From Pelistega ratti (GTDB taxonomy: Bacteria; Pseudomonadota; Gammaproteobacteria; Burkholderiales; Burkholderiaceae_B), in the NCBI RefSeq assembly GCF_009833965.1, contig NZ_CP047165.1, positions 1,984,001-2,048,000 on the forward strand: DNA of 64,000 nucleotides, written 5' to 3'. Position 1 is the first letter of the stretch. The number at the start of each line of letters is the position of its first letter. Below the pieces are notes generated by a model. That model did not search any database, was not told the origin of the DNA, and saw nothing but the letters and a program-made list of their open reading frames with translations. Below, in pieces: positions 55,359 through 64,000 of the stretch. The position numbers and the translations under genes were made by a program.

Positions 55359-57761
55359 ATGAAAAAGTGGTTTAAGCGAATTGTTATCGGTTGTGTCGTG
55401 TGTTTAATTGCTGCCTTTATTGGGATAGCGATTTTTATTTTAAATTTTGACCCATCAGCATATAAAGATAAGCTCGCAAAGATGGTGAAAGAACAGTACA
55501 ACCGAGAATTAGTGGTCAATGGTAAGATTGAATTATCCTTATTTCCCCGGATAGGGCTGACCGTTAATGATATTGCTTTATCTGAGCCTAATAGTCCCAT
55601 TATTTTTACTGAAGTCAAAACGGCTCGTATGGCGGTTGCTTTATGGCCGTTGATAAGTAATCGGTTTTTAGTGGATCATCTTGATGTAAACGGTTTTACA
55701 ACAACCATTAGTCGAGATGAGCAAGGTAATTTTAATTTTGAAGATTTAATCCGTTATTCTTTATTTCAGCAACAAGAGATAGCCTCCTCTAAAAACACCT
55801 CTCTTGAAGAGCGTGTGGCGAATACTGACTTTAAAATTGATATTGCAGGTCTTACACTCAATGATGGTCAAATAATCTATAAAGATGGAAAATTTAATAG
55901 TCAAACCCAACTAAACAATATGACCATTAGAACGGGGCGTATCACCGCTGGACAAGCCTTTGATTTGAGCTTAACAGCCGATGTGGTAGGTGATAAGCCA
56001 CAACTAAAGAGTCAATTAGAAATAAATGGGTTAATGTCACTAGATCCTATTGCTAAACGCTATGCTTTTAATCGCCTAGAAGCGAATTTTAAAGGACAAT
56101 GGGATCAGCTTAATCTTAATCAGGCTACGGTTAAAGGTAATGTTGTTATTGATGTGCTAGCAGATGCCTTAACAGGGACAGATATAGATGTTAGTGTTCG
56201 TGGTCAAGGAACAGATACGTCTAATATTAAACAGTTTACAACTAATCTAGTTGCACCAACACTTGAATATAATATACCTAGATTAAGCCTTGTTCTTAAT
56301 GGATTTAAATTAAATTCTACTTTAGAGCGTAAAGATAGCCAGGGATTGTCGCTAGAATTAAGTGCGCCTACGTTAAATATTTCACCCTCACAAGCAGGGG
56401 GGGATCCGTTGCGTGGAGAGCTGACATTAAGTAGTAATGTACAACGGGCAAATTTAGCCTTTTCATTAGAAAAAATAACAGGTACAGCCAGCGAATTAAA
56501 TGTCGATAATATCAATTTATCAGGTATTTACTATATTGCACCTGAGCGATCATTGGCAATTAATCTACAATCACCTGGTACGATTTCTTTATTAGAGCAG
56601 TTAATTGCATTGCCCTCTATTGAAGGAGAATTAAGTCTTCGTGAGCAAGCAAAAGGAGAGCAAACTATTCCCTTGCGAGGAAATGTACAGACCTATGTAC
56701 GAGATCAAAAAAGTCAATTCTTCCTAACAGCTCAATTGCCACCTGGTAATGTTGATGTAAAAGGCAGTATCCATAATTTATTTCACCCTAAAGTATTTTT
56801 TGATGTATCAGGTGAAAAGCTTGATTTAAAAGCCTTTTTAGAGGATATACGCTTACCATTAAGTGGTTTAGCAAGCTCTTCTTCTGATAGACAGCAAATA
56901 GAGCGCGCTCAGACAATATCGGATAACCGTACAGAAGTTGTTGTGCCAGAAAGTGTTATATCAGCTTCTCGCCCTACATTAACATTTAAGCAAGAATTAC
57001 TTTCTCGATTAAGTGGTGTTGGTACATTTAACTTTAAACAAGTATTTTATGATGATATGACACTTGAGCATTTGGGGGCGACCCTCAACTTTAATCATCA
57101 TGATATTGAAGTGAAATCAGTAAGAGCCAAGCTATTTAATGGTGATCTCTATGCAAATGGTGAATATGCCTTGGGTAAACAAACGCTTAAAGGCGATATA
57201 AAACTATCCAATCTACAATTAGATACTGTGTTCCGTGATATGAATGTATCACCTATTATGAATGGTACAGCTGATGCTAATATACTTTTTTCTTCTTTTG
57301 GAGAAACAGAACAAGTATTACGAGAGCATTTACAGGCAGAGATTAAATTAACCGCGACTAAGGGACATTTTAATGGTATCGATGTTGATGCCATATTAAA
57401 TCACCCCGATGATTACATTGACCCATGGGAATTATCAGCTCCTTTTGTTTGGGTAGATGGTGCTCAAACACCCTTTGATCGGATGACATTTGATGGTCGG
57501 TTAAATAATAAACAATTGCAAATCAATCAATTAGAGATACTTTCACCCGTATTTACCTTATCAGCTAAACCAGACTTTGCTAATTACCATATGGATATGC
57601 AATATTTGTATTTACCCTCAACATTAAAAACTAAAAAAGCGTTTAAAGTTAAAAAAGGAAAGGTAGTGGCTGATGTGAAAAGTGTATCATTACCTGTACT
57701 TATTTTTGGACAACTATCTGCTTTAAATGCAAAATTACAGGTAGATAATTTGGTGAAATAG
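55359..57761 (+). CDS. asmA: AsmA-family envelope protein
   Basis: An 800-residue protein anchored by one N-terminal membrane helix (RIVIGCVVCLIAAFIGIAIFIL) with a large periplasmic part. The AsmA_N pattern YKDKLAKMVKEQYNRELVVNGKIELSLFPRIGLTVNDIALSEP is clear, and an AsmA_2-like beta-rich region (residues 550-790) closes it (for example LNGDLYANGEYALGKQTLKGDIKLSNLQL-type repeats). These proteins belong to the bridge-like lipid transfer superfamily and are thought to move phospholipids to the outer membrane. ATG 55359 has AAAAGG 11 nt upstream. Monocistronic after the ychF hairpin. Confidence 0.9.
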   Translation: MKKWFKRIVIGCVVCLIAAFIGIAIFILNFDPSAYKDKLAKMVKEQYNRELVVNGKIELSLFPRIGLTVNDIALSEPNSPIIFTEVKTARMAVALWPLISNRFLVDHLDVNGFTTTISRDEQGNFNFEDLIRYSLFQQQEIASSKNTSLEERVANTDFKIDIAGLTLNDGQIIYKDGKFNSQTQLNNMTIRTGRITAGQAFDLSLTADVVGDKPQLKSQLEINGLMSLDPIAKRYAFNRLEANFKGQWDQLNLNQATVKGNVVIDVLADALTGTDIDVSVRGQGTDTSNIKQFTTNLVAPTLEYNIPRLSLVLNGFKLNSTLERKDSQGLSLELSAPTLNISPSQAGGDPLRGELTLSSNVQRANLAFSLEKITGTASELNVDNINLSGIYYIAPERSLAINLQSPGTISLLEQLIALPSIEGELSLREQAKGEQTIPLRGNVQTYVRDQKSQFFLTAQLPPGNVDVKGSIHNLFHPKVFFDVSGEKLDLKAFLEDIRLPLSGLASSSSDRQQIERAQTISDNRTEVVVPESVISASRPTLTFKQELLSRLSGVGTFNFKQVFYDDMTLEHLGATLNFNHHDIEVKSVRAKLFNGDLYANGEYALGKQTLKGDIKLSNLQLDTVFRDMNVSPIMNGTADANILFSSFGETEQVLREHLQAEIKLTATKGHFNGIDVDAILNHPDDYIDPWELSAPFVWVDGAQTPFDRMTFDGRLNNKQLQINQLEILSPVFTLSAKPDFANYHMDMQYLYLPSTLKTKKAFKVKKGKVVADVKSVSLPVLIFGQLSALNAKLQVDNLVK

Positions 57762-57965
57762 TATAGGTTTTGATCGATAGGCTAAAAAATGTTTCATTTG
57801 AGTAATATTTTGGTAGTATGCTTATGTATGATTTAGCTTATCTTAAAAGTATCTGGCTATTTAATCGTATAGTCATATTAAGGTATGGTGATTGAGGAAT
57901 AATGACTAAATTATTAACCTATTAATCATTCTTTTTGTAAAAACAATTTGTATCGTATCTGTAAA

Positions 57966-58325
57966 ATGTTATATACCCCTATTATTCAATGTCCTGCAAT
58001 AATGCATCGTACAGTTGATGAACGTTATCAATCTCGTTGGTTGATTGTGACAGCAGATCAGCAAGCATTCACCAAAGATAATCCTTTACTAAAAAAAATA
58101 AGGATTGATACAAAGTTTGGTTATCTTGTAATTCAGGCAGAAGGTATGCTACGCTTGGATATTCCCTTGGAAGTAGAGGAAGATGACGAGAGTGCTTTTG
58201 AGGATATAGATGTCTTTGGTGAAAAGATAAAAGCCGTGAGTGAGGGAGATTTAGCAGCACAATGGTTTAGTGTTTTTTTTAATCAACCACTTCGACTAAT
58301 GAAATTATTTCCTTACGGTATATAG
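57966..58325 (+). pseudogene. Truncated MOSC-domain protein (YcbX-like, N-terminal barrel only)
   Basis: A 119-residue frame (ATG 57966, no ribosome site) that matches the N-terminal beta-barrel of YcbX/mARC-type MOSC proteins: a degenerate YPIKSC-like start (YTPIIQCP), DERYQSRWLIVTADQQAFT, then IRIDTKFGYLVIQAEGM, VFGEKIKAVSEGDLAAQWFSVFF and a final LRLMKLFP. The catalytic MOSC domain that should follow, with its molybdenum-cofactor Cys, is absent; I see no continuation in any frame after the TAG at 58323. A ribosome-site-like GAGG with ATG 57902 upstream opens only seven codons and may be the original start. Most likely a decaying remnant. Confidence 0.6.
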
Positions 58326-58869
58326 TTATTTTTCTATTTTTTGTAAAAGTCGAATGAAATAGTCTATTCAACAAAAAATATAACGATATATATTAGAAAT
58401 TAGGTAATATAAAAAGGGCTGTAGTAGATTGACTGTTATATTAGTCTATAAAAATAAGTCATTGTAAATTAAAGAGGTTTATGCAAAAAGATAGGGTTGT
58501 AGTCAATTAGCCTTTTTAAGAGAAATAATGCTTAATAGACGGATAAAGTTGTCTCTTTTAATAATAAGCAGTCAACATAGCTTAATGAAATAGCGCTCCC
58601 CTATATTTTGAATTAAATCGAATAGGTAATATGCTGTATTAATAAAGAGGATAATGGCATAAATAAATAATATGAAATTACAATGTTGTTGATTAGCAAC
58701 AAATAAATATTTATTTAAGAAAATTTTTAATCATTTAAACACCTCTTTTTAAAGATGATGCTTTTTTATTTATATATTAAAATACCCTTACATTAAGGTC
58801 TATTCTGCCAAAAAAGTAGCAGGTTTCCAACATAAATCCTTTATAGATCATCGTTTTTATCTAAAAATA
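58326..58869. other. Gene-free AT-rich stretch before the tRNA cluster
   Basis: Some 540 bp with no credible ORF, repeat or terminator. It may contain the eroded 3' part of the MOSC gene, but no residual similarity was legible. The tRNA promoter begins at 58870. Confidence 0.4.
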
Positions 58870-58899
58870 TTGACAGTGCTTATCCTTTCATAATACTAT
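58870..58899 (+). promoter_or_regulatory. Promoter of the tRNA Ala-Glu-Asp-Glu-Asp cluster
   Basis: A perfect -35 TTGACA (58870-58875), with TACTAT (58894-58899) as -10 at an 18-bp spacer, or AATACT at 16 bp. It lies 22 nt before tRNA-Ala. Confidence 0.6.
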
Positions 58900-58921
58900 C
58901 ACCCATTCAAGCAATTTGCTT

Positions 58922-58997
<76 letters not shown>

Positions 58998-59055
58998 AAA
59001 AGTGCTTGCTTTTTATAAGATAACTATGTTATAGTTATGGTCTTGACACAGTACA

Positions 59056-59131
59056 GTCCCCTTCGTCTAGAGGCCTAGGACACCACCCTTTCACGGTGGG
59101 TACAGGGGTTCGAATCCCCTAGGGGACGCCA
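59056..59131 (+). tRNA. tRNA-Glu (TTC), copy 1
   Basis: A 76-nt cloverleaf with CCA: acceptor GTCCCCT/AGGGGAC, anticodon loop CTTTCAC (TTC), T-arm GGGGTTCGAATCCCC. Confidence 0.97.
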
Positions 59132-59186
59132 GTTAGACTGTTTATCCTACTAACCAAGGATAGTGTTAAGCAAGGTTTATCGCTGC

Positions 59187-59263
59187 GGAGCGGTAGTTCA
59201 GTTGGTTAGAATACCGGCCTGTCACGCCGGGGGTCGCGGGTTCGAGCCCCGTCCGCTCCGCCA
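59187..59263 (+). tRNA. tRNA-Asp (GTC), copy 1
   Basis: A 77-nt cloverleaf with CCA: acceptor GGAGCGG/CCGCTCC, anticodon stem CCGGC/GCCGG around CTGTCAC (GTC). Confidence 0.97.
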
Positions 59264-59280
59264 CTTATTATATTGTCCAA

Positions 59281-59356
59281 GTCCCCTTCGTCTAGAGGCC
59301 TAGGACACCACCCTTTCACGGTGGGTACAGGGGTTCGAATCCCCTAGGGGACGCCA
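59281..59356 (+). tRNA. tRNA-Glu (TTC), copy 2
   Basis: Appears identical in sequence to the copy at 59056-59131; 225 bp downstream of it. Confidence 0.97.
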
Positions 59357-59388
59357 CTCATTATAGTGGCAAGACATAATACCGTTTT

Positions 59389-59465
59389 GGAGCGGTAGTT
59401 CAGTTGGTTAGAATACCGGCCTGTCACGCCGGGGGTCGCGGGTTCGAGCCCCGTCCGCTCCGCCA
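59389..59465 (+). tRNA. tRNA-Asp (GTC), copy 2
   Basis: Appears identical to the copy at 59187-59263; 202 bp downstream of it, so the spacers of the two Glu-Asp units differ. Confidence 0.97.
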
Positions 59466-59474
59466 AAAATAAGA

Positions 59475-59502
59475 CCTCATTGCATATTGCAATGAGGTTT
59501 TT
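59475..59502 (+). terminator. Terminator of the tRNA cluster
   Basis: CCTCATTGCA/TGCAATGAGG with a 3-nt loop and TTTTTCTTTTT after it. Confidence 0.92.
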
Positions 59503-59705
59503 CTTTTTATCCCATAGCAAATCTAGATAGCTTGCTAATTAATCCTACGCATTACAACTTTTTCTATATTAATAGTAACTTACCGATAAAATAGATAAAA
59601 AGATGTAATACGCCAATCTTATTGGTGAAATAGTAAGGCTATACAGCAAAATAGCCTATTCCCTAAATGGGGCAATACATAAAAATACCTTTAGTAATGA
59701 ATAAG

Positions 59706-61277
59706 CTATTTATTTTTTCGTTTATAGAAAGCGAATATCAATATAATCCCCATTAATAGTAAAAATGGGTAGTTTTTCCCATAAGCGTATGGGGTAAGTC
59801 CACTCATTCCTTGCGCTTCTACATCCAATATGCCTGCGGAGAGATACGGAAGACTTGCAAGCACAACACCTTTTTCATTAATATGGGCGGTTGCACCCGT
59901 ATTGGTTGCCCGTAGTATAGGTCTTGCTGTCTCAATAGCACGCATTCTTGCCATTTGAAGATGTTGGTGAAGTGCTGCACTATCACCAAACCAAGCAAGG
60001 TTACTAATATTAAATAGAATCGTAGCACCGGGGTCGATTTGCTTATTTTCCTTTTGGTAGGGGAATAAGCTATCTAATAGTTCATCGCCAAAAATATCTT
60101 CATAACAAATATTGGCAGCAAAAACTTGATTATGAATAATAAAATTATCTTGTCGATGAGTGCCAATATCAAAATTCCCTAAAGGGATGCCTAATGCATT
60201 AACAAACCATTGAAAACCATAAGGAATATATTCCCCAAAGGGTACAAGATGCTGTTTGTCATAGTGTTGAATATGATGTCCTGCATAAATATCATTGGCT
60301 TGTGTTTGTCCGTTAAGAAGAATAACACTATTGGTTATTAAAGATTTTTCGGCTGTATCTATAAGGTATGGTGTTCCAATGAGGTAATGACTTTGTTGTG
60401 TTCTTGCTTGCTGAATAATACTTTCCCAAAATTCAATAGGTAACTGAAATTGAAAAGAGGGGATAATGGTTTCTGGGAAAATAACAATTTGAGGTGGGCT
60501 ATCCTTATTGGTGGTCTCTTGTGCGGCGAGCGTAAAGTTTTTCATCATACTACTATATTTTGTAGTAGGGTGGAATTTCTCATGCTGATCAATATTGCCT
60601 TGCACTAGGCGTACAGAAAGAGGATCTTGAATGGGAACAGACCAATCAATATATTGTAGCCCCTTACCTATACTAATGATACTGAAAATAATAAGAGCAG
60701 GTATTCCCACTTTCTGGATAGAAGATTGTTTTATATAAATAAAGCATAAGGCCAGTAAGCTGGCTATCCATGCGATAAGAAAAGCAAGACCATATGTACC
60801 CCATAAAGTTGTCCAAGCACTTAAAGGGCTATCAACATGAGCATAAGCAATATTTAACCAAGGAAATCCCGTGAGTAGTGTTGCTCTTAACCATTCCCCT
60901 GTTGCCCATGTGGTAGCCAACAATAAGGTGGCATAGATAGATACTTTAGGGTTAATATATTTAAATATAAAACTAGCAAAAGCAGGATACAAACAAAGGT
61001 AGCACGATAATAAAAAAACACCACCTGCAGCTAAGGGAGGGGGCAAATTACCATAGGTATTCATGCTGATATAAAGCCAGTAAATACCTGAACAAAAAGA
61101 TGCTATCGAAAAGATAAAGCTGTATTTAACAGCTTGCCATTTATGCTGACTTTTAAGGATATAAAAGAATAAAACGGCTAATGTAATCAGTTGAAGAGGG
61201 GAGGCGATATTAGTATTTGCTGAAAAAGATTGGGCGTGTAAAACGCCCATCGTTAATAAGATAATCCAATACATCAT
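59706..61277 (-). CDS. lnt: Apolipoprotein N-acyltransferase
   Basis: A 523-residue inner-membrane enzyme that adds the third acyl chain to lipoproteins such as the LolB of this window. Six or more membrane helices fill the first 200 residues and one closes the C-terminus. The nitrilase domain between them holds the triad: Glu in IFPETIIPSF, Lys in YDKQHLVPFGEY, Cys in NICYEDIFGDE. ATG 61277 overlaps the corC stop (TAATG), so the two are coupled. Length fits the family (510-550). Four nt of AAATAA-rich DNA follow to the tRNA side without a clear terminator. Confidence 0.96.
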   Translation of the reverse strand: MMYWIILLTMGVLHAQSFSANTNIASPLQLITLAVLFFYILKSQHKWQAVKYSFIFSIASFCSGIYWLYISMNTYGNLPPPLAAGGVFLLSCYLCLYPAFASFIFKYINPKVSIYATLLLATTWATGEWLRATLLTGFPWLNIAYAHVDSPLSAWTTLWGTYGLAFLIAWIASLLALCFIYIKQSSIQKVGIPALIIFSIISIGKGLQYIDWSVPIQDPLSVRLVQGNIDQHEKFHPTTKYSSMMKNFTLAAQETTNKDSPPQIVIFPETIIPSFQFQLPIEFWESIIQQARTQQSHYLIGTPYLIDTAEKSLITNSVILLNGQTQANDIYAGHHIQHYDKQHLVPFGEYIPYGFQWFVNALGIPLGNFDIGTHRQDNFIIHNQVFAANICYEDIFGDELLDSLFPYQKENKQIDPGATILFNISNLAWFGDSAALHQHLQMARMRAIETARPILRATNTGATAHINEKGVVLASLPYLSAGILDVEAQGMSGLTPYAYGKNYPFLLLMGIILIFAFYKRKNK

Positions 61278-62209
61278 TACTCATTATATTCGGCTGGTGA
61301 TGTAGGTGTTCTACGGATATGAATCCATAGCGCCCTTTTTTCATCAGCTCTTAAAACTTTAAAGGTTAAGTTTTCAAAAGTATAGGTATCGCCCCGTTTA
61401 GGAATATGGTCAAGTGTAGAGGCTAGCCAACCACCAATGGTGTCATGTTCATCTTCAGGAATATGACTTTTTAATTCTTCATTGAGGTTGCGTATCATAC
61501 TAATCCCCATTACTCGCCAGCTATGAGCTGACTCTGGGAAAATAGTCTGTTCTGCCTCTTCATCATATTCATCTTCAATTTCACCTACAATTTGTTCAAG
61601 CAAGTCTTCCATAGTGACTAAGCCTGTTAGACTGCCGTATTCATCGACCACTAGAGCAATATGATTGCGTGTTGTTTTAAACTCTTGCATCAAATTATTA
61701 AGTGGTTTTGTCTCTGGTACAAAATAGGCGGGTCGAATTAAGGAACGAATATCTAAGTCAGGATTTACCACATAGCGAAGTAAATCCTTGGCAAGAAGTA
61801 AGCCAATAATATTATCTCGTTCGTCCTCATAAACAGGAAAACGAGAATGTGCTGTCTCAATAATAAAAGGTACTAACTCTTTAATGGGCTGATTGATATC
61901 AATACAATCCATTTTTGAGCGAGAAACCATAATATCGCTAGCAATTTTTTCTGAAAAAGAAATTGAACCCAAGACCATCTTATAAACGTCTTGATCAATA
62001 ATGCCTCGCGTATGAGCACTGGTTAATATTTCATTAATATCTTCTCTATCTTCCGGCTCATGCTGTAAGCTGAAGAGCCCTTTCACTTTTTGTGTTAGTC
62101 GTTGAGAGAAAGATTTTTTAGCCGTTTTGATTTTGTCCGATTCGGCTACTGCGGACGGATAAGGTTCTGTTGACATCTCTGGACGTCGAGTTAATGGAAG
62201 TTTAAGCAT
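61277..62209 (-). CDS. corC: CorC/HlyC-type CBS-domain protein (magnesium/cobalt transport accessory)
   Basis: A 310-residue cytoplasmic protein: a charged N-terminus, two CBS domains (about residues 80-200, with SRSKMDCIDINQPIKELVPFI and ALVVDEYGSLTGLVTMEDLLEQIVGEIEDEYDEE), and a C-terminal CorC_HlyC domain (EDEHDTIGGWLASTLDHIPKRGDTYTFENLTFKVL). YbeX/CorC affects Mg/Co efflux and ribosome homeostasis. Start ATG 62209 or M12 (62176); neither ribosome site is strong. The corC-lnt pair is conserved, but ybeY and phoH, the usual upstream partners, are not adjacent. Confidence 0.93.
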   Translation of the reverse strand: MLKLPLTRRPEMSTEPYPSAVAESDKIKTAKKSFSQRLTQKVKGLFSLQHEPEDREDINEILTSAHTRGIIDQDVYKMVLGSISFSEKIASDIMVSRSKMDCIDINQPIKELVPFIIETAHSRFPVYEDERDNIIGLLLAKDLLRYVVNPDLDIRSLIRPAYFVPETKPLNNLMQEFKTTRNHIALVVDEYGSLTGLVTMEDLLEQIVGEIEDEYDEEAEQTIFPESAHSWRVMGISMIRNLNEELKSHIPEDEHDTIGGWLASTLDHIPKRGDTYTFENLTFKVLRADEKRALWIHIRRTPTSPAEYNE

Positions 62210-62457
62210 AACCTAAAATGAAAGAATTTTGGTTAAAAAAGTAAATTTACATATAATTTATTTAAGGTTGTCGTCAAATAACCTCATTTTAAGTAAAAGG
62301 TAATGGATATAAGGTGTATTTTTTGTAGTAAAAATACATTGAATAATGAAAATGACGTAAGTATAAAGAGGCTAAAGGTAATGATACTTATTGATGGTTG
62401 AGGGGAAAGAAGATACTTTGCTGTGATAAACAATGATAGCTATTTGTAGGGTGATAG

Positions 62458-62658
62458 CTATTTTAATTTAAGTGCTAGCTCAACGGCATTACGAACATTG
62501 AGTTTTTTAAAAATTCTTGCCCGGTGCGCTTCAACGGTACGAATAGAACAGCCTAATAAAAGAGCAATAGCTTTATTTTGAGTGCCTTGTGATACTAACC
62601 ACATAACTTCTTTTTCTCTGGGAGTGAGGACATCTAAAAAATGAGAGTGAGTTGGCAT
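62458..62658 (-). CDS. Small orphan LuxR-type HTH protein
   Basis: A 66-residue protein consisting almost entirely of a GerE/LuxR DNA-binding helix-turn-helix (LTPREKEVMWLVSQGTQNK, then IALLLGCSIRTVEAHRARIFKKL). There is no receiver, PAS or autoinducer domain. ATG 62658 has AGAGG 6-7 nt upstream, so it seems expressed as such. It is a paralogue of the next gene upstream (62790-63287), with a similar HTH (EKxVMWL, IALxLxCSxRTVExHR). It could be a stand-alone repressor/activator or the product of gene decay; targets are unknown. Confidence 0.75.
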   Translation of the reverse strand: MPTHSHFLDVLTPREKEVMWLVSQGTQNKAIALLLGCSIRTVEAHRARIFKKLNVRNAVELALKLK

Positions 62659-62789
62659 AATATACCTCTATTGATAAAAGTTATACGGTAGTAATAATTT
62701 ATTTAGTGAGAGAAAACAATCATCTTATTCAATATAGTAAATAAATAGAGCAATACTTGTTGTGTTAATAATATAGTGAGAAGATGAGT

Positions 62790-63287
62790 TTATTTCTTGC
62801 GAGGTGGTTTATTAGGGGGAACAGGCGTAGAGGGGGTTGTTGCATTGGCGATATATCGCTGTGCTTGCTGTTGAAGTTGTTCAGAGAGCGTTCCACTGGG
62901 TTGATATGTATCGGTACTGCTTTCAGCGAGGGCAGCGATTGATGAGGTACTAGCATCATAAAACGGATGCCATATGGTATGGTCTGGTGTTTCTTTGTTG
63001 GTGTGATACAAAAGACGGTGTGTTTTTTCAACAAAAAGTCTTTCTTTGGCGGGGCTAGGAGGTGTGCGTAGGAGATGCTTAATAAATATGGATAGGGCTA
63101 ATGTGCTATGAAGATTTAGTTTTTTCAAGATATGCTTTCGGTGGTATTCAACCGTTCGAGAAGAGCATTCTAATATTAGGGCAATATTACGCGTGGGAAC
63201 ACCTAGCACGATTAACCACATGACTTGTTTTTCTTTTATAGTGAGTTGATGGCATAACTCAAATTGATCCCATATCTCGTCTTGCAT
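62790..63287 (-). CDS. Orphan LuxR-type HTH protein with Pro/Ser-rich tail
   Basis: A 165-residue protein. Residues 12-75 form a LuxR HTH (LTIKEKQVMWLIVLGVPTR, then IALILECSSRTVEYHRKHILKKLNL); the remaining 90 residues are low in structure, with Gln-rich and Pro-rich stretches ending TPVPPNKPPRKK. No sensor domain. ATG 63287 follows AGGAGA by 4-5 nt. It is in tandem with its small paralogue at 62458, 131 nt apart. The tail has no recognised function; its basic end could bind nucleic acid or acidic partners (inference). A second frame over the same DNA is a shadow. Confidence 0.75.
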   Translation of the reverse strand: MQDEIWDQFELCHQLTIKEKQVMWLIVLGVPTRNIALILECSSRTVEYHRKHILKKLNLHSTLALSIFIKHLLRTPPSPAKERLFVEKTHRLLYHTNKETPDHTIWHPFYDASTSSIAALAESSTDTYQPSGTLSEQLQQQAQRYIANATTPSTPVPPNKPPRKK

Positions 63288-64000
63288 AATCTCTCCTGTT
63301 CGCTATCATTGCCTGAATTTATCAAAGGGGTAATCTGTTGTTTTATCGGTTATAGCAGACTGTTTGGGCTCAAACCAATCCGTGGAAAAAGGGGGGATTT
63401 TGTCGCGATTTTACGAAAGCGATTTTCCACACAAAAATGATAAAAAGTAATCCTATTTTTTGCTATAAAGATAAAAACACGCTATTAACAGCCCCTAATC
63501 TAACACAAAGAAAAGGCTTTCTCTATAGGCTTTTTGAGAAGTAGGCTAATAATATCCTAGTGGAGAGAGGTGGAAAAGAGGTTTGTGCCGTAGATTGTTA
63601 TGGACAAAAAAGGGAATGGGTAAGTCGATGAAAGTGGTTAATATAGGACATTTTGATATCGATTTAGACCAGTAGTGGTTTTTAGGTATAGAGGATTATA
63701 AGAATAAAACAAATAGTTACAAGTAGCGTGTAATCAATCACTTATTGCTTGCATTAGGCAAAAATAAATGGGGGCATGGAATAGGGTGCTGATTGTGAAG
63801 GGAAGTAAAAAGGCATTAACGGATTATCGTATAGCCCATCAAAAGAGAGTATCAGAAAAGCGTTCAAGGGGGGTGTAAAGAAAGCCGTGTAGCGAATAAA
63901 ATAATTTCGATGAATTTGTTGTATAAAAGCTACTTTATGAGTGAAATAATGAATAGATGATAAGTGAGTGGGAGCGATTGGTTAATAAAGGTACTTTTAA
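63288..64000. other. Right-end region without convincing genes
   Basis: About 710 bp. Three occurrences of TTTTCCAC or its inverse (63382-63389 inverse, 63423-63430 followed by A as TTTTCCACA, 63570-63577 inverse) resemble DnaA-box cores. Two short frames might be gene relics: ATG 63616 (20 codons, MGKSMKVVNIGHFDIDLDQ) and ATG 63768-63877 (36 residues, very basic). Neither has a good ribosome site. Nothing else is recognised, and the next gene may lie beyond the window. Confidence 0.4.

Noticed and set aside
57902..57925. Seven-codon frame (MTKLLTY) with a GAGG site as a leader peptide
   Set aside because: No attenuator structure follows; it is better explained as the old start of the eroded MOSC gene.
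63360..63600. Chromosome origin at the right end because of DnaA-like words
   Set aside because: Only one full consensus box, no dnaA, dnaN or parAB nearby, and no AT-rich unwinding element clearly beyond background.
63768..63877. A 36-residue basic frame
   Set aside because: No good ribosome site or recognised family; frames of this length are frequent in AT-rich non-coding DNA.

Overview
The window looks like chromosomal DNA of a low-GC, AT-rich member of the Burkholderiales (Betaproteobacteria), probably an Alcaligenaceae-like animal-associated genus of the Pelistega/Taylorella type. This is inferred from gene content and order: TPR protein-lolB-ispE-tRNA-Gln-prs-rplY-pth-ychF, corC-lnt, and a glycine-riboswitch gcvTHP operon. 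No 16S rRNA or other marker is present to confirm it.

Region 1 (1-14.7 kb) is a contact-dependent growth inhibition (CDI) two-partner secretion locus: cdiB (cut by the window edge), a 3085-residue cdiA ending in a Hint plus HNH-like toxin, and a start-stop-coupled immunity gene candidate. Behind it sits an 'orphan' module: a gapless 1.41-kb copy of the cdiA segment leading up to the VENN motif, a different (hydrophobic) toxin C-terminus, and a membrane immunity candidate. The copies lie exactly 3876 bp (1292 codons) apart, so one homologous crossover would swap the toxin in frame.

Region 2 (14.8-25 kb) is metabolic: a tandem glycine riboswitch with gcvT-gcvH-gcvP; an NAD aldehyde dehydrogenase; a periplasmic broad-spectrum amino acid racemase; and an osmC-like gene, thyA and folA in one operon.

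Region 3 (25-37.4 kb) starts with a predicted minus-strand small RNA that carries anti-Shine-Dalgarno C/U-rich motifs. A surface-glycan cluster follows: a polyprenyl-phosphate HexNAc-1-P transferase, TviB/TviC-type UDP-GlcNAc dehydrogenase and epimerase, a MOP-family flippase, an AsnB-like amidotransferase and four family-4 glycosyltransferases. No Wzy polymerase is visible. An interspersed repeat of about 94 bp occurs here and again at 38.7 and 50.5 kb.

Region 4 (37.6-43.7 kb) holds a Fur-boxed hugZ-type haem utilisation gene; an hchA gene broken by one missing A in a homopolymer; a flavodoxin-fold quinone reductase; a Tat-exported amidohydrolase; a DJ-1/PfpI protein; a YciI/muconolactone-isomerase-like protein; and a divergent XRE regulator next to phased operator-like palindromes. 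It reads as an electrophile/quinone stress locus.

Region 5 (44-58.3 kb) is core: phosphomannomutase/phosphoglucomutase, a GlcD-type FAD oxidase, TPR protein, lolB, ispE, tRNA-Gln, prs, rplY, pth, a CPBP protease, ychF, an AsmA protein and a truncated MOSC gene. Region 6 (58.9-64 kb) has tRNA-Ala, a tandem Glu-Asp-Glu-Asp tRNA duplication, lnt, corC, two orphan LuxR-type HTH proteins, and about 700 bp at the right end with no convincing gene.
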